DNA of 64,000 nucleotides. Source: Argopecten irradians (lineage: Eukaryota; Mollusca; Bivalvia; Pectinida; Pectinidae). Of this stretch, positions 33,721 through 47,061 are shown in pieces. Under the pieces are notes generated by a model that saw only the letters and a program-made list of their open reading frames with translations, searched no databases and was not told where the DNA came from. The stretch is from assembly GCF_041381155.1 (NCBI RefSeq), contig NC_091139.1:5766383-5830382 (forward strand). The letters are read 5' to 3'. The first letter of the stretch is position 1; each line of letters opens with the position of its first letter. The translations under genes were made by a program, and so were the position numbers.

Positions 33721-34929
33721 CAGTGTGTATCACCTACCATTACGTAAACAAAACACTTACCTATACAGGTATATGGGGCTTGTTTGGCAACAAAATACAT
33801 CACAACCTCTAAGCTCTCATTTACATGTTTGTCAAAATAAAATTTCCACACCAATGAATAGAAATCCAAATGATTAACCGTCCACATATCTCCATGTATA
33901 TTATCGTAACCGATGTACTCGACTGGCCATGTGCACGTGACTACCTGTCCCGAACAAGCTTAATGTTAATGAGTCACTTTAACAACAGTGAAATACTTCT
34001 GTACTCAGTGTCAAATACAATTCCAAGATGACCATATATATACATGAAACATTATGTTACTTTGAAGATGCAAGAAATAAATTGGCAATTAAGGAAAATT
34101 TTAATTAAGAGGACGCTATAATTAAAAAAAACTTTTATCCGTACAGTTGTAATAAAAATACTCTTTAGAAAATTCGTTTTAAATGTTCTGTACAGTTATA
34201 ATAAAAAAAAATCTTCAGAAAATGTATTTGGGAAAATCTAATATAATAGAGTATGATATTTGATAGGGTAATATTATTTAACATTTCAGGATACATTAAA
34301 TTTTATCCATTTATTTAACTCCCTGCTACGGTTTCATTTATGTTAAGGATTCTTCATCAATTTCAACTATTGATAATGTGATCCTTGGGCTTGATTTATT
34401 GGTTTCTGTATAGCCAGTAAAAATCAATATTCTGTTTGTGTGCCAGTTATCTCCCCTTAGTCGTGCATCGGTATTGTGCCTATTTTGACAGGTGGCAGCA
34501 GAATTCGGATCAATATCTTCTGTCCTCATTGACGAGCCATGATTACAGAAAGTGTGTGGCTACAGTTATGTGTTGAAATGCTTCTATAACTCTGCTGGCC
34601 CTCTCTACTGTAAGCAAGCTAGGGCTTGTTTGTATTAGGTTTGGTATGAATTATTAAGTGTTCAATAAAACTCCATGTAAGTGAATGCTCGGCAAATATA
34701 ATGCCGCTTGGTTAACATGTGAAATAAAATTATGCAAGAAAGGCTAATGATTATGTTGTTTGGGAGTCAGATAACTTGAGCCATCTGGTGTGATGTGCTC
34801 TGGTGCTAGACTGTAATGGTGGATGGTCTGAATAGATCTGTAATAGAAGGATATACAGAGAGACTATTGTACTGTATTGATCTGTCAGAAATACTGCCTT
34901 ATAGAACACTGTGTGCTGGTGGTGAGCAC

Positions 34930-35420
34930 ACGTACATACACATTGGCACACGTGCTGCACTAGCTTGCCAATCTCTTTGGGTCTCCCGAATCCTAGTTAT
35001 CCCCGAGGGTTCTCCGAATCATCAGCCTCGGAATCATCCTCTGAGTCACAGGATCCGGGTCCAGAATCAACACCTGATGATCACAGCATGACCCCGCGGT
35101 CTTGTTACAGACATCAACAGTGTGTGATTGTGAATGGTGTCGGGGTGTAGGATATGTATATACAGGCTGTAAAGCCTAGGGACTTTAGTCCAGAGGAACT
35201 ATTCCTGGACGCGGCTATCCGCGTGTTTGGAATCGGAGTTTGGCACCTCAAGTGAGGACATTGACAGTTGTGACACCGGCGGGCTTAATGCAGGAGGTGT
35301 ACCAGAGGTTCAGCCCTCCAACCTGTCAACACTGTGTCGTACATAGGGAAGGCTTTCTCTGACGAGCCTGACACACCAATTAACACAGAAGAAGGATCAA
35401 TGTTTTAATATCAAACAGCA
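34930..35420 (+). other. Coding-like GC-richer stretch of unknown origin
   Basis: Short overlapping plus-strand frames have acidic, Ser-rich composition unlike the surrounding DNA: 34965-35147 contains SESSASESSSESQDPGPES, and further frames near 35225-35340 and 35344-35406 contain TSSEDIDSCDTGG and SDEPDTPINTEEG. No single frame covers the stretch. It may be exons of a nested or alternative transcript starting near 33686, or a degraded host gene fragment. I do not recognise a family. Confidence 0.3.
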
Positions 35421-36115
35421 TTATTGAAAAAAGTAATGAAACCGCTGGATATTTAACCCTGAGGATGCTAATGGATCTCATTTTCAGGAAGTAGTGCTAC
35501 GTTTTGACATTTTCAATTTTGTAAGAAATGGTAGAATTAGGGCATGATTTTGTGGGTCAACCCTAATGTTGTTTAGGATGTAATGTAATGACACTACTGC
35601 CATATCAAAGAAAATTAACACATATCTACAGGACAATTGGTAAGATTCTACAATACAAAAATATTTTTGAAAACTACTTGCTCAAAAGTCCAGTATGTAA
35701 GTGTTTGACAACTTCAATTAGAAAAAAATTCCGGGAGTAATGACTTTCTGGAATAATTGCTTCAGGTATCGTATAAGCTCCTGTCGTCGCTAATGAAGAA
35801 CAGCATCCTGTAGCGATACATTGGGGCTGATGAGTAACACTCCATCGTGTTGACGACCTTACGATGTCATACCGGTATATATAATTATTTAACACTCGGC
35901 GGAGGAGCTGAAAACCGTATTAGATACCTGTATGTAAAATAACACAGGAAAGATAATAAATTTTGGATGAAGACGAGTTATACTCTGATGGACTTATAGC
36001 TAGATATATGTAGTGACCATCGCAGCCAAATAATTACTGTGTGGTTCAAGTGTATTAACATTGATCTAACATGTTCTACAACTGAGTGAAAAATATTTTA
36101 ATCCTTTCCAAGGAC
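35421..36115. other. Unique sequence left of the tandem duplication
   Basis: No coding signal. The segment ends at the left breakpoint, CCAAGGACATTGGG, where the duplicated unit begins. Confidence 0.4.
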
Positions 36116-37360
36116 ATTGGGTGGAATTAACGAAACACATTAGGGCCATTTGGAGGACAGTGGAAGTGGACTAGGCTTGTACACCCTGTCCAGCGAGAGA
36201 GACTTCCTGTCTGTGACTAGTGGCTCGGAGAATTCTATATAGGTATCAATATATATATAGACTGTCCCCCAATACAGCAGTAGGCTAATATTGAAGTGCT
36301 AATTAATTAGTGTCATGACCCAACTCTCCGTTGACTAGTTTTTCTGGTAATCAGACGAAACCTAATATGTCATAGAGTATCAGTATCGGACTACAACCAC
36401 CAATAGGGGATATATACTCATTATAGTGTAACGGGATCAAAACAACGCTCCTCTAGAATGTCTACATTAAAAACATGGGACTCAACAAAACTGCATTTCT
36501 TGGATGATTATTATAGCATGACGTCTTTGATTCTCAACTGTGTGTAAATATCAAATTCCATTGGTAACTGGCTTTTCTTGACTATTGTATGCACAGAAGT
36601 GAAGGATCATATTATAATGGAGAAATTCTGAAATAGCAAGAGATCCTGTAGTGAAGAGATTATCAGAACAAGCCAACTGGCGTGTGGAATCCATCAACCT
36701 TTACCAGTGTAAGGTTGCCTGACCCGTAATGCTTAGCTTTATACCTGCAATGGACTTACAGAATTCTTGTCAAAGGGCTCAATGCACAATCCAGTCTTTG
36801 AAGATTTCTCATTAGTAATATTTGTTGCAGAATCTGGTCCAACAGTATATATATATATCTAATGAAAGAAGTATTCCATGCACAAAGCAATCGTAAAAGT
36901 TAAGAAGAAATTGAATACATGCCACAAGTGGTATGTTCTTGTGTAATAGGTACATATATGAGCATGAAGTTAGTGCATTATAGACTTAGCATCAGTTTAT
37001 TAGACGAGACAATTTTAACGCTAAAATCTTTAAAACAGTGAAATAGTTCTTTTGGGATACGTGATTACATGTGCGTGTATGGATGTTAAAGTTTCATTGG
37101 AAAGCCCTACCTAGGGGGTAAGACGAGGAAATACAGCTCTGTGTACCTGTAGGGGTGGAAGCCATGCAACTTATATGAAGACCTGCATTAATAATGATCA
37201 TGTAAGTTCTTGGTGTTGTGTCCTGATAGCCAGTGGCAAACATTAGGTCTCAAGATAATTAAGTCTCTACATGAAAACCAGGCAGGCTGCAGGAGAAAGT
37301 GTCTGTCAGTCAAGTGAAACATGTCTGTCACTCAGATTAAATTGGCAAAATTTAGTAGCG

Positions 37361-38347
37361 TGTCTGTCTGTGTGTCTGATCTAACTGGTGAGGTATACCA
37401 TGTCTGTCTGTGTGTCTGATGTAACTGGGGAGGTGTACCATGTCTGTCTGTGTGTCTGATGTAACTGGGGAGGTGTACCATGTCTGTCTGTGTGTCTGAT
37501 GTAACAAGGGAGGTGTACCATGTTTGTGTGTCTGATGTAACTAAGAAGATGTACTGTGTCTGTCTGTGTGTGTGATCTAACTTTGGAGGTGTACCATGTG
37601 TGTCTGATGTAACTGGGGAGGTGTATCATGTCTGTCTGTGTTCTGCTCTAACTGGGGAGGTGTTCCATGTCTGTCTGTGTGTCTGATGTAACTGGGGAGG
37701 TGTACCATGTCTGTCTGTGTGTCTGATGTAACTGGGAGGTGTACCAGGTCCTAACTGGGGAGGTGACCATTCTGTCTGTGTCTGATGTGGGAGGTGTACC
37801 ATGTCTGTCTGTTTGTTAACTGGGAGGTGTACTGTCTGTCTGTGTTCTTTACTGGGATGTGTGTCTGTCTGTGTTCTGTTACTGGGGAGACTCTGTCTGT
37901 TGTAACTGGAGGTGTGTGTCTGCTCTAACTGGGGAGGTGTACATGTCTGTCTGTGTGTCTGATTAACTGAGGTGTACCTGTCTGTCTGTGTGTCTGATTA
38001 ACTGGGAGGTGTAATGTTGATTTAACTGGGGAGGTGTACTGTGTCTGTCTGTGTGTCTGATCTAACTGAGGTGTACTAACTGAAGTAACTCGGGGAGGTG
38101 TACTGTCTGTCTGTCTGTGTGTCTGATTTCCTGTCTGGTTTACTGGGGAGGTGTACTGTGTCTGTCTGTGTGTCTGATCTAAATTTAGAGGTGTACCATG
38201 TCTGTCTGTGTGTCTGATGTAACTGGGGAGGTGTACTGTGTCTGTCTGTGTGTCTGATCTAACTTTGGAGGTGTACTATGTCTGTGTGTCTGAAGTAACT
38301 CGGGAGGTGTACCATGTCTGTCTGTGTTTCTGATGTAAATGTGGACG
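37361..38347. repeat. 40-bp minisatellite, copy A
   Basis: Unit about 40 bp built from TGTCTGTCTGTGTGTCTGAT and GTAACTGGGGAGGTGTACCA. Clean units flank a ragged middle (about 37735-38160) with many missing bases. The array is about 990 bp, nearly twice that in copy B. Confidence 0.85.
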
Positions 38348-38565
38348 TATGCATTATGCCTTGACTTGCATATCATTAAGCTTTCTGCTTCTGTGACAAT
38401 TCATATACCTAATCAAAAATGAAAATGTTCATAACTTTAAATGTTAATTATATGATTGTAATAATTATATAGTATTTACATATGGAATTTGCAATATTTT
38501 ATTGAAAAGCAAAAGAAGAAAAAATATCGTAAATATGATAAGCTACACTGCATTTAAAAAAGTAA

Positions 38566-38800
38566 CAGGCTGCGGTGCCCAAGTGGTTTTAAAAGATGTC
38601 CAGACATATTATTTATTACATGCCCTCCACCTTTGGGTTATGAGTTCAAATTCCATGTGGGACAGTTGCTAGGTACTGACCATGGCCACTGGTCTGAGGT
38701 TTATATTTGGATTTTCCGGTTTTCCTCCAACATCAAAGCTAGGACGTCCTTGCATGACCCTGACTGTTAATAGTACCTAAAACTAAAACAAAGCAAACCA
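38566..38800 (+). repeat. tRNA-derived SINE, copy A
   Basis: The head GGCTGCGGTGCCCAAGTGG (A-box-like) and GAGTTCAAATTCC (B-box-like, 38643) lead to a body with GGTTTTCCTCCAACATC and the tail GCATGACCCTGACTGTTAAT, then an A-rich end. The body and tail phrases are shared with the SINEs at 61497 and 44763, so these form one superfamily. Confidence 0.65.
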
Positions 38801-39267
38801 AATTCAAAAGCAATTCATTTTCCTGGTGGATCGTTTTTTCACTGAACAGTCTGCCACCAGGCAAGGAATCTTGTGATAACTCCATTCAAGGTTATTGCTT
38901 TTGATATCACTTTATCTCTGAATGGGTAGATATGATCAATATGGATTGTTTTCTTTGTTTTCCTGTGTTATTTAAAAGCCATTCAGAGTAGAGGTGTAAC
39001 ATGTGTTTATGTACGGTACATTTATGAAATGTGTGTCGGACATTAGTGGAACAGGTTTTTGTATGATCAGCCTTAGTCACACAGACAAAGACAGTATTGA
39101 TTCATCCCTAGGAGTAATTGAACTGGTCTGGAGTTTTGTATTTAGTCAATGACGTGTTAATTGAATTTATGGTATTATGTGAATTTTAAACATAAAAATG
39201 ATCTTCATTTTATGTACAATGGCTTAAATACAAGAAATAATAAGCATTGTCCTTAATTAATATCCCT

Positions 39268-39474
39268 TACCGTATTTGACCCAATAAGCGCCCAGGGCGT
39301 TTAAAAATTTGATAAAAACGTAATGAAAAGATACTTATAAGACAAAGTTATTGCAAAGCTTTACAGTTTTGTGTAGTTTTGGTCTTTATTTATGCCTGGG
39401 CAATTGAAATCAAGGCCTCAAAAAGGGTGAGGGGCGCTTATAAGGACATGGGCGCTAATTGGGTCAAATACGGA
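39268..39474. mobile_element. MITE of the TTTGACCC family, copy A
   Basis: Ends TACCGTATTTGACCCAATAA and TTGGGTCAAATACGGA; interior with GTTTTGTGTAGTTTTGGTCT as in the copies at 20791 and 32300. Confidence 0.7.
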
Positions 39475-40203
39475 AATTACAAATTAAATATTTAATTCAC
39501 TTGTGTTATAATTGAACGGGTGCATAAGTCAATCAATATACTTTAGTGACCATTGGTGTTCATAACTTATAAGACATAAAATGAAAAATGAAGCAATTTA
39601 TGTATATGTCCTACACCAAAATTATTACTTGTATGTGATAAACATAATACATAGTATGGTATTCTTAGTAGACCTACTTAGATTAAATATCAAGGAGAGA
39701 ATAAAATAATGAATTTGCACATTTGCAAAAATGCATGTGAACCAATTTATTTCCCCATTTACAATGTATCTTTGTTAATCTACTGGAAGCACTGATGTAA
39801 TGACATATTAGAAATACAGATTAATGCTTTCATTTTTGGTATGCCCCGTTTAATGAAGATTAATGGTATCTATACATGTGTAGTTCAATCAGGAAGGGAA
39901 CTAGTACAATACAAAATAACAATGTAATAGAACAATAGACCATTAGTATGATATATATGATTTCTGATTAGCTGTACCATAATAGATGTAAATTAGGGAC
40001 ATGGTGGTTCGCTGTGGCTTCCTCCACACATCCAAAGTAATTAACAGTATTAATTGATATAATGACATATTGAAGTAAAGTGCAGTCACACAATACAGTA
40101 GAATAGTAGATCAAGTACAATAGATATATACATTCTGATATAATTGGCCATAAATGTTATAATAATCAAGGACATGATGATTTACAGTGGCAAAGTATTC
40201 AGT

Positions 40204-41586
40204 CCATGTAATTACACATGTACATCCTCCACACACTCTGTCTGTGTAATTACACATGTACATCCTCCACACACTCTGTCTGTGTAATTACACATGTACA
40301 TCCTCCACACACTCTGTCTGTGTAATCACATATGTACATCCTCCACACACTCTGTCTGTGTAATTACACATGTACATCCTCCACACACTCTGTCTGTGTA
40401 ATTACACATGTACATCCTCCACACACTCCGTCTGTGTAATTACACATGTACATCCTCCACACACTCTGTCTGTGTAATTACACATGTACATCCTCCACAC
40501 ACTCTGTCTGTGTAATTACACATGTACATCCTCCACACACTCTGTCTGTGTAATTACACATGTACATCCTCCACACACTCTGTTTGTGTAATTACACATG
40601 TACATCCTCCACACACTCTGTCTGTGTAATTATACATGTACATCCTCCACACACTCCGTCTCTGTAATTACTATGTACATTCTCCCACACACTCTGTCTG
40701 TGTAATTACACATGTACATCCTCCACACATTCTGTCTGTGTATTTACACATGAACATCCTCCACACACTCCATCTGTAATTACACATGCACATCCTCCAC
40801 ACACTCCGTCTGTGTAATTACACATGTACATCCTCCACACACTCCGTCTGTGTAATTACACATGTACATCCTCCACACACTCCGTCTGTGTAATTACACA
40901 TGTACATCCTCCACACACTCTGTCTGTGTAATTACACATGTACATCCTCCACACACTCCGTCTGTGTAATTACACATGTACATCCTCCACACACTCCGTC
41001 TGTGTAATTACACATGTACATCCTCCACACACTCTGTCTGTGTAATTACACATGTACATCCTCCACACACTCCGTCTGTGTAATTACACATGTACATCCT
41101 CCACACACTCCGTCTGTGTAATTACACATGTACATCCTCCACACACTCCGTCTGTGTAATTACACATGTACATCCTCCACACACTCTGTCTGTGTAATTA
41201 CACATGTACATCCTCCACACACTCCGTCTGTGTAATTACACATGTACATCCTCCACACACTCCGTCTGTGTAATTACACATGTACATCCTCCACACACTC
41301 TGTCTGTGTAATTACACATGTACATCCTCCACACACTCCGTCTGTGTAATTACACATGTACATCCTCCACACACTCCGTCTGTGTAATTACACATGTACA
41401 TCCTCCACACACTCTGTCTGTGTAATTACACATGTACATCCTCCACACACTCCGTCTGTGTAATTACACATGTACATCCTCCACACACTCCGTCTGTGTA
41501 ATTAAACATGTACATCCTCCACACAATCCGTCTGTGTAATTACACATGTACATCCTCCACACACTCCATCCATGTAATTACTCATT
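40204..41586. repeat. 38-bp minisatellite, copy A (about 36 units)
   Basis: Unit of 38 bp: GTGTAATTACACATGTACAT followed by CCTCCACACACTCtGTCT. GTGTAATTACAC is a perfect 12-bp palindrome. Units come in two types, CTCTG (T) and CTCCG (C); from about 40800 onward they alternate mostly as T-C-C, a 114-bp higher-order period. No spacers, so it is not a CRISPR array. Confidence 0.9.
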
Positions 41587-42954
41587 CATGTACTAAAGTG
41601 ATGTATATATCGAATGCTGATCAAATGAGGTGTATTTCCATTACCCCCTCTTGATATTTGTAACACATCGTTAATTGAAATCTGCGGGGAGATTCTAGGC
41701 ACAAACGTTGATAATATCATTCATATTATTTTGTTAATAACTGCCATTGTTTCATGTCATCTATGATACAAATACAAATCTGCAGTTGTTTTGTACACAT
41801 CTCAATTCGATCCAACATTTTTCATTTACCGTTCTAAATATAAGTTTAGGTATTTTCCATTTTTATATTGCTACTTGACTGTTTTATGGAACAGGCACCT
41901 GTTTATCTTCAGTGTACGTTGATATTGATCCTGATATTGGGAATATAATGTATTATACGTACATCATAAATCAAACTCCTATGTTCTATGGTTAGAGGAT
42001 GGAAACCTGTTATTAGTTCACTTACAATAACTGTATTTTCGATAACAAATGGTCCAGGACGGCGATGGAAATATCAAATAATATGTAGCTTTTAACATTA
42101 GTGTGGAGAATCATGATAACTTGCAAGCACTTGTACATGTATTACTTAATATAGTGTTGTTATGTTTCTGATAACATTTAGAGTACTCTTGGATCCGCAC
42201 AAAAAATATAAAATTTATAAGTGCCATTCAAGACTTAAACTACAGTAACTTGGATATACCCAATATGAATAACTGATGTACTATAGACTTGATGTATAAC
42301 TTGGAGATACCTTATGTTCTGAAGGTCAGTTCTTAACAGTAATTCAGAGACTGATGGGTTAGGAGGGGTTTGGATGGGGTTTGGATGGATAGTGTTACCA
42401 ATGTCTGTTCTATTGCATTCAACATCTTATATTTCTTGTCATTGGCGGAGAGGGGGAATGAATGGAAGGGGATAGGATCGGGGTGGACATGTACATGTCT
42501 TGTCCCATATTGTGTCCTAGCTGTTAACGTCCTCTTGTATCTCACCCTAGCCATTTCTACCCCCTTACTATAACAAGGCTAAATAAATATCGTAATTATA
42601 AATGAATACGAATGATTTCTTTCTCTATTCTTCACATTTAAGGGAAATAAGGTCATTAATTGTAAGGATAATTTCTCTAGCTTCATATAGGTATGCTAAA
42701 TCCTTTCTCAGAGTTAAACCCAAAGAACTGACTTACTGGTATTTAACTTTGAGACTGTAAGGGAAAGCAAATGGCTTATAGGCAGTCGTCCTCCATTTTT
42801 ATTGTTGCATTTCCTAACTAGCTCATTCATCCAAGAAGTTATACATGTTGAACTGTTTGGTGTCAAGTCTCAATTGGATATAGCTAACAGGCAGATTTCT
42901 TGGATTATCTCCCCTTACAAATTATAAGATCATGTCTGTCCTACTTGTCTTATA
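41587..42954. other. Unique part of copy A, no gene seen
   Basis: Colinear with 53653-55047 in copy B. The frames near 42333-42573 lie on both strands over the same bases and recur in copy B only because of the duplication; no family resemblance. Confidence 0.4.
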
Positions 42955-43075
42955 TCAGGGGGTTGGGGAGTGGTTAAGATGTCCCAGTATATTACCACAA
43001 GCCCTCCTCCACCTCTGGGATGTGGGCTCAAAAACCAGGTGGTTCAGTTGCCAGGTACTACACCATTATGTCATA
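42955..43075 (+). repeat. SINE head fragment, copy A
   Basis: GGGGAGTGGTTAAGATGTCC then CACCTCTGGGATGTGGGCTC and CAGTTGCCAGGTACT match the head of the SINE at 61497; the body is missing. It is followed by CAAAGATGGCCGCCA. Confidence 0.5.
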
Positions 43076-43389
43076 AAGCATCAAAGATGGCCGCCATAGA
43101 ATCTGCTGATGATTGCAATTTCTTGGAGAAATTTTTCAGTGCTTTTTTTGTGCAATTGTTTTGCATTCATTTAGGATTACCCATGTTTAAGCCTATTACT
43201 GCTTTTAACATAAAATGTGTACCAGACTATATTTACCATATAGTTAATGCTTTCGAGAATCGTTTTCAATAAACAAATTTCTTTTGTCTGTTGTAAATAA
43301 GCCAAAAAATCTCTTTTAAGAAATATATAAGATTTAAATTAATTAAGATATTTTTCTTAGGCTGTTCCCTGGTGTAACTTTAACTTCAA

Positions 43390-43475
43390 CTCTTCCACCC
43401 CTGAAATTTCATAATGGACTGGTCTGGTCTTTGATTTAGAAGAGTCTAAATGTGTGTTCAGGGGTGTATGAGTTA
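43390..43475. mobile_element. CACCCCTGAA-family MITE, copy A
   Basis: CACCCCTGAAATTTCATAAT at the left and TTCAGGGGTGTATGAGTT at the right; same family as 4016-4100. Confidence 0.5.
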
Positions 43476-44376
43476 AATAACCCTGGCTCTTAATATTGAT
43501 ATAGAGATGTAAAGCACAAACAAACAAGCATGAAGATTTGTCTTTCAGTCACCTGATTCCAGTGTAAATGTCTACATATGATAAGTGGATTCCATCAAAG
43601 CTATTTCAGAATGGAAATATAGCACTCTGTTAGGTATAGGCTTTCAAACCAGGTAAAGTGTCCCGAAATAGTCGCATTCCATCATGATCAAGTGATTAAC
43701 GACTAATGAGGTGATAAATCAGGCCATACTGTTATGTAATTATAGAATGATGAACGACATCACATTGACAAATTTCACTATCACTCACAATGCCAATTAT
43801 TATCGCCATGGTCCTGCGACGACGTCATGTCTGTATTTTGTCATTACAAACTTGATGCTTCTTTTGTAAGTCGTTTCCGTGGTAACAGGCTACAATTTTT
43901 TTTCTTGGCGAATTTGTTTATTATGCTTGGTGTCTCACTGAAGGTTTATGGAATTGCAAGAGTGGTTTGTAAATTTGGAGTTAAACATCTCCTGGATGTA
44001 TTTATCCTATTAGTCATCATATAGAAATTAAAAAAAAAAAAAGATAATTCTTTCATGAATAGTAATGAAAGCTTTAATACAGTTGCAGATTTATTGAAAT
44101 TTCACTGCACATGACATTGATGGAACTGTCAGTATATAACAGTCTGTAGGCTTGCGAATCTTAGCCAACTAATTCAGTGATATGCAAATTTCTGTTTCCC
44201 TATATATAATCAAGGGTTACATTAGAGCTGATTGGCCTACGGGGATATCAGATTGTTGATCTTGCCTTTCTTTGATAAATTCTCATGAATAATAATTCTG
44301 TTTTCTTCCTTGTCTTTTCATTATTGTTAACATGTAGCTTGTTTTATGTTTTGAATGCTTCAGAAACATTATTTAA

Positions 44377-44518
44377 GGATTAATTTTGAAGAGATTTTTT
44401 ATGTTATGGAGATAACACAAAAATCTGAGTGCACTCTAAGTAAACCACAAAGAGAGTACACTCATATTTTTGTGTTAATTATATCTCCATAACATAAAAA
44501 ATCTATTCAAATTAATGC
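44377..44518. mobile_element. Foldback element with arms of about 65 bp, copy A
   Basis: GGATTAATTTTGAAGAGATT pairs with ATCTATTCAAATTAATGC at the base, TTTTTATGTTATGGAGATAA with the ATCTCCATAACATAAAAA arm, and GAGTGCACTCT with AGAGTACACTC near the loop. Confidence 0.65.
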
Positions 44519-44762
44519 TTATAATTCAGTTTACTAAAAAAAGATTTCCTCTTGATCAGTATTTGAAATTCATTTTGGGACTCCTTTTGTCTTTGAAATC
44601 ATTATGCCGTTGTCTCAGCCAATCAGAAGCGACGTTACAAACGGTGATGCCATATTTACCGTTATGGGCTGACAAAGTAAATTTTTAAACCAATGAAAAT
44701 ACTCGCTGATTTTGATTTTTATAATAGCCAATTCTCCTATATGTAGAAATAGGATTATCACA

Positions 44763-44995
44763 ATGGCCTTAGTGGTCAGGATCTTCCAACAATCAACAAA
44801 TTATTGTCACAAAGCCCTTCACCTCAGTGTTACAAATTTGTCAAACACACAAGGGATAGTTTCCAGTTACTGACCATATGTGGGTGGTTTTTCTCTTGGT
44901 ACTCTGGCTTTCCTTTGTCTTCTATACCCCAGGCATGTCCTATAATGACCCAGGCAGTTAAAGACTTAAAACACAAACAAATCCATTTGATATAT
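44763..44995 (+). repeat. Worn tRNA-derived SINE, copy A
   Basis: TGGCCTTAGTGGTCAGGATC, CTCAGTGTTACAAATTTGTC, CCAGTTACTGACCATATG and ATAATGACCCAGGCAGTTAA follow the order of the SINE at 38566, with an A-rich end. Confidence 0.5.
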
Positions 44996-45049
44996 AACTC
45001 TACCAATGTGATCTCTCGATAATTTTGAGACTGACCTTTCATGCCTTTT

Positions 45050-46860
45050 GAGGAGTTTTCTAATGCAACATTAATTTGAGCAATTTTCTATGCATTATCT
45101 TTGAATACCGTGTGAAGATCTTGCATGTTTTTAGTTTTAAAAAATGACATCTGCAATTACACTAATAAAATTTGTATTCGGTTGGGATTAAGTGAATAGT
45201 CGGGCAAAGAAAACCAGTCTAAATGCGTTCATTGGCCTTACCAAAAGTTCTCACATATTAAACGACGGTCAAGTTCTGTTATGTTTCCCAGTTCTGACCA
45301 TTGAAAGAAAGAAAAGTTGAAAGCATTGAAAGCGAGGCTGCGTGGAAATGTAACCACAGACATAGTCAGTCGGGAGTACGTTTAGGTTTCCTATACATTA
45401 AAATTAATTATTTTCTACGTACCACAGATTTTGACGAGAAAGTTTATTTTTCTATTCCATAAGAAATAATTCTTGTACATTCACAGTGCCATTTTTACTG
45501 TCTTTAAGCCATCCTTGCCCGACTGATCACCTTTAAAATGTCCACATGTCCAGTGGTCATGATTGCCAACTGAAATAATTACAGTCCCTTCACATACACT
45601 AGAGTTTCTACCCTCTGAATATCATGGTATGATTCTCACTTTCAAAGAATGGCATCAGCAATTACATCGAAAAATGTAAATGATGGTTTAATTGGCACGG
45701 ATATGTATTAGGGCAATCTGGTGGTTCAACACCGAAAAACCCTTTTACAGAATTTAGCGCTGCATGTACATGAATTAATGATTTAAAGACTAAGGGCGAA
45801 AAGTGCTAAAATAAAACTACTGCCAGAATAAGTATGTTTTCGGTAATTTCTGTGTATTGGCGTTCATCAGTTACGACATGGTACAATGACATCGACTATA
45901 AAACTTAATGAAGCTGATTAGGGTTGACGACAGGGTTATAAACACTAGCTGACTCCGTTCACACAAACCATTATGTTTTATGTTGTAAGTCATGCCAGAT
46001 ACATACAGAAGCCACCAATAATGGTGCTATTTATAGAGCAAGTGGGAGTGAATTAGTACCAACAAATGTGTTACAAAGTGAAATTATCCCAACTAAAAAT
46101 AATCAATATTGACTACAGAGACTGGGCGTTCGTGCGGGTCAGGGTCAAATGTTTAACTCGTTGCGATTCTGATTTAATTACGACTGGAGCAGAGGTTTAT
46201 TTTAAGGAATAAAAGTAGAAAAAGAGATCAATGTTATTACCCAAGGACTTATAAACTTAAGGTGATTGTATTTTATGGCATTTGTGCCATTATATATCTC
46301 TCTTAATACCATGATGACAAAGCTGCAATTTTCTTTTTACGCGAAACAGAGAAATCTGAAGCCTAAGATAATTTAACAAGCTTATAAAAATACAAACCAG
46401 CGTAACCCTTTTTCAGGTTATGATTTTTTATGATGCAATATTTCATTGAAGTGATAACATTATAAAAGAAAATTATCTATTGAACCATATCTCTAAAGAA
46501 TAAACATTGTAACGATAATTCAATTTAATTGATTAGTTAGAAAATTTTGATATTGCATCACAAAGTTTTATGCAATTTTGATAGAATTATTAGAGTAGAA
46601 TAATTTGTGTCTTAAGAAATAAAAGTGTCAGGACTTGACATTCTGTGAACACTGAATTCCCTGGCTGCCATATTTAGAACACATCCTTTCTTCTATAAAT
46701 TGAGTCTCGGAATCTCTCAGCCGCTTTGTCCATCTAGTTTACGACCTTAGTGAAAGGTTACAATAATACATGTACCGTTATAGAATCCAGAGGACAGTTA
46801 GCTATTAGTGCTGTGGCTTATTTTATATTGGTATCCATGACACATGACCTGTCAGCCGGA
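45050..46860. other. Unique part of copy A, no gene seen
   Basis: Colinear with 57190-58980 in copy B. No open frame, splice pattern or repeat of note. Confidence 0.4.
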
Positions 46861-47061
46861 TACCGTATTAGACCCTATAAGCATCCAGGGAGTTTAAAAA
46901 ATTGAAAAAATGAAAAGGTGCTAATAAGACAAATAAGTGCAAAGCAAAGTGCAAACCTATACCGTTTTGATAGTTTTTAGTGTTTATATATGGCCGCACA
47001 ATCCTCAAAAGTGGGAAGGGCGCTAATAGGGACATGGGCGCTTATTGGGTGGAATATGGTA
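46861..47061. mobile_element. MITE of the TTTGACCC family (variant), copy A
   Basis: Ends TACCGTATTAGACCCTATAA and TTATTGGGTGGAATATGGTA; the right end text recurs about 200 bp on (near 47225-47275), pointing to a local duplication of the end plus flank. Confidence 0.6.

Noticed and set aside
40204-41586. CRISPR-like array
   Set aside because: The 38-bp units follow each other without unique spacers, and the DNA is from an animal.
42970-43272. 100-residue frame, also at 55062
   Set aside because: It starts inside a SINE head and is repeated only because of the 12-kb duplication; in copy B it is altered by a local duplication.
43827-44024. 65-residue frame kept identical in both duplicates (also 55971-56168)
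   Set aside because: Identity is no better than in the surrounding non-coding DNA, so it gives no evidence of selection.
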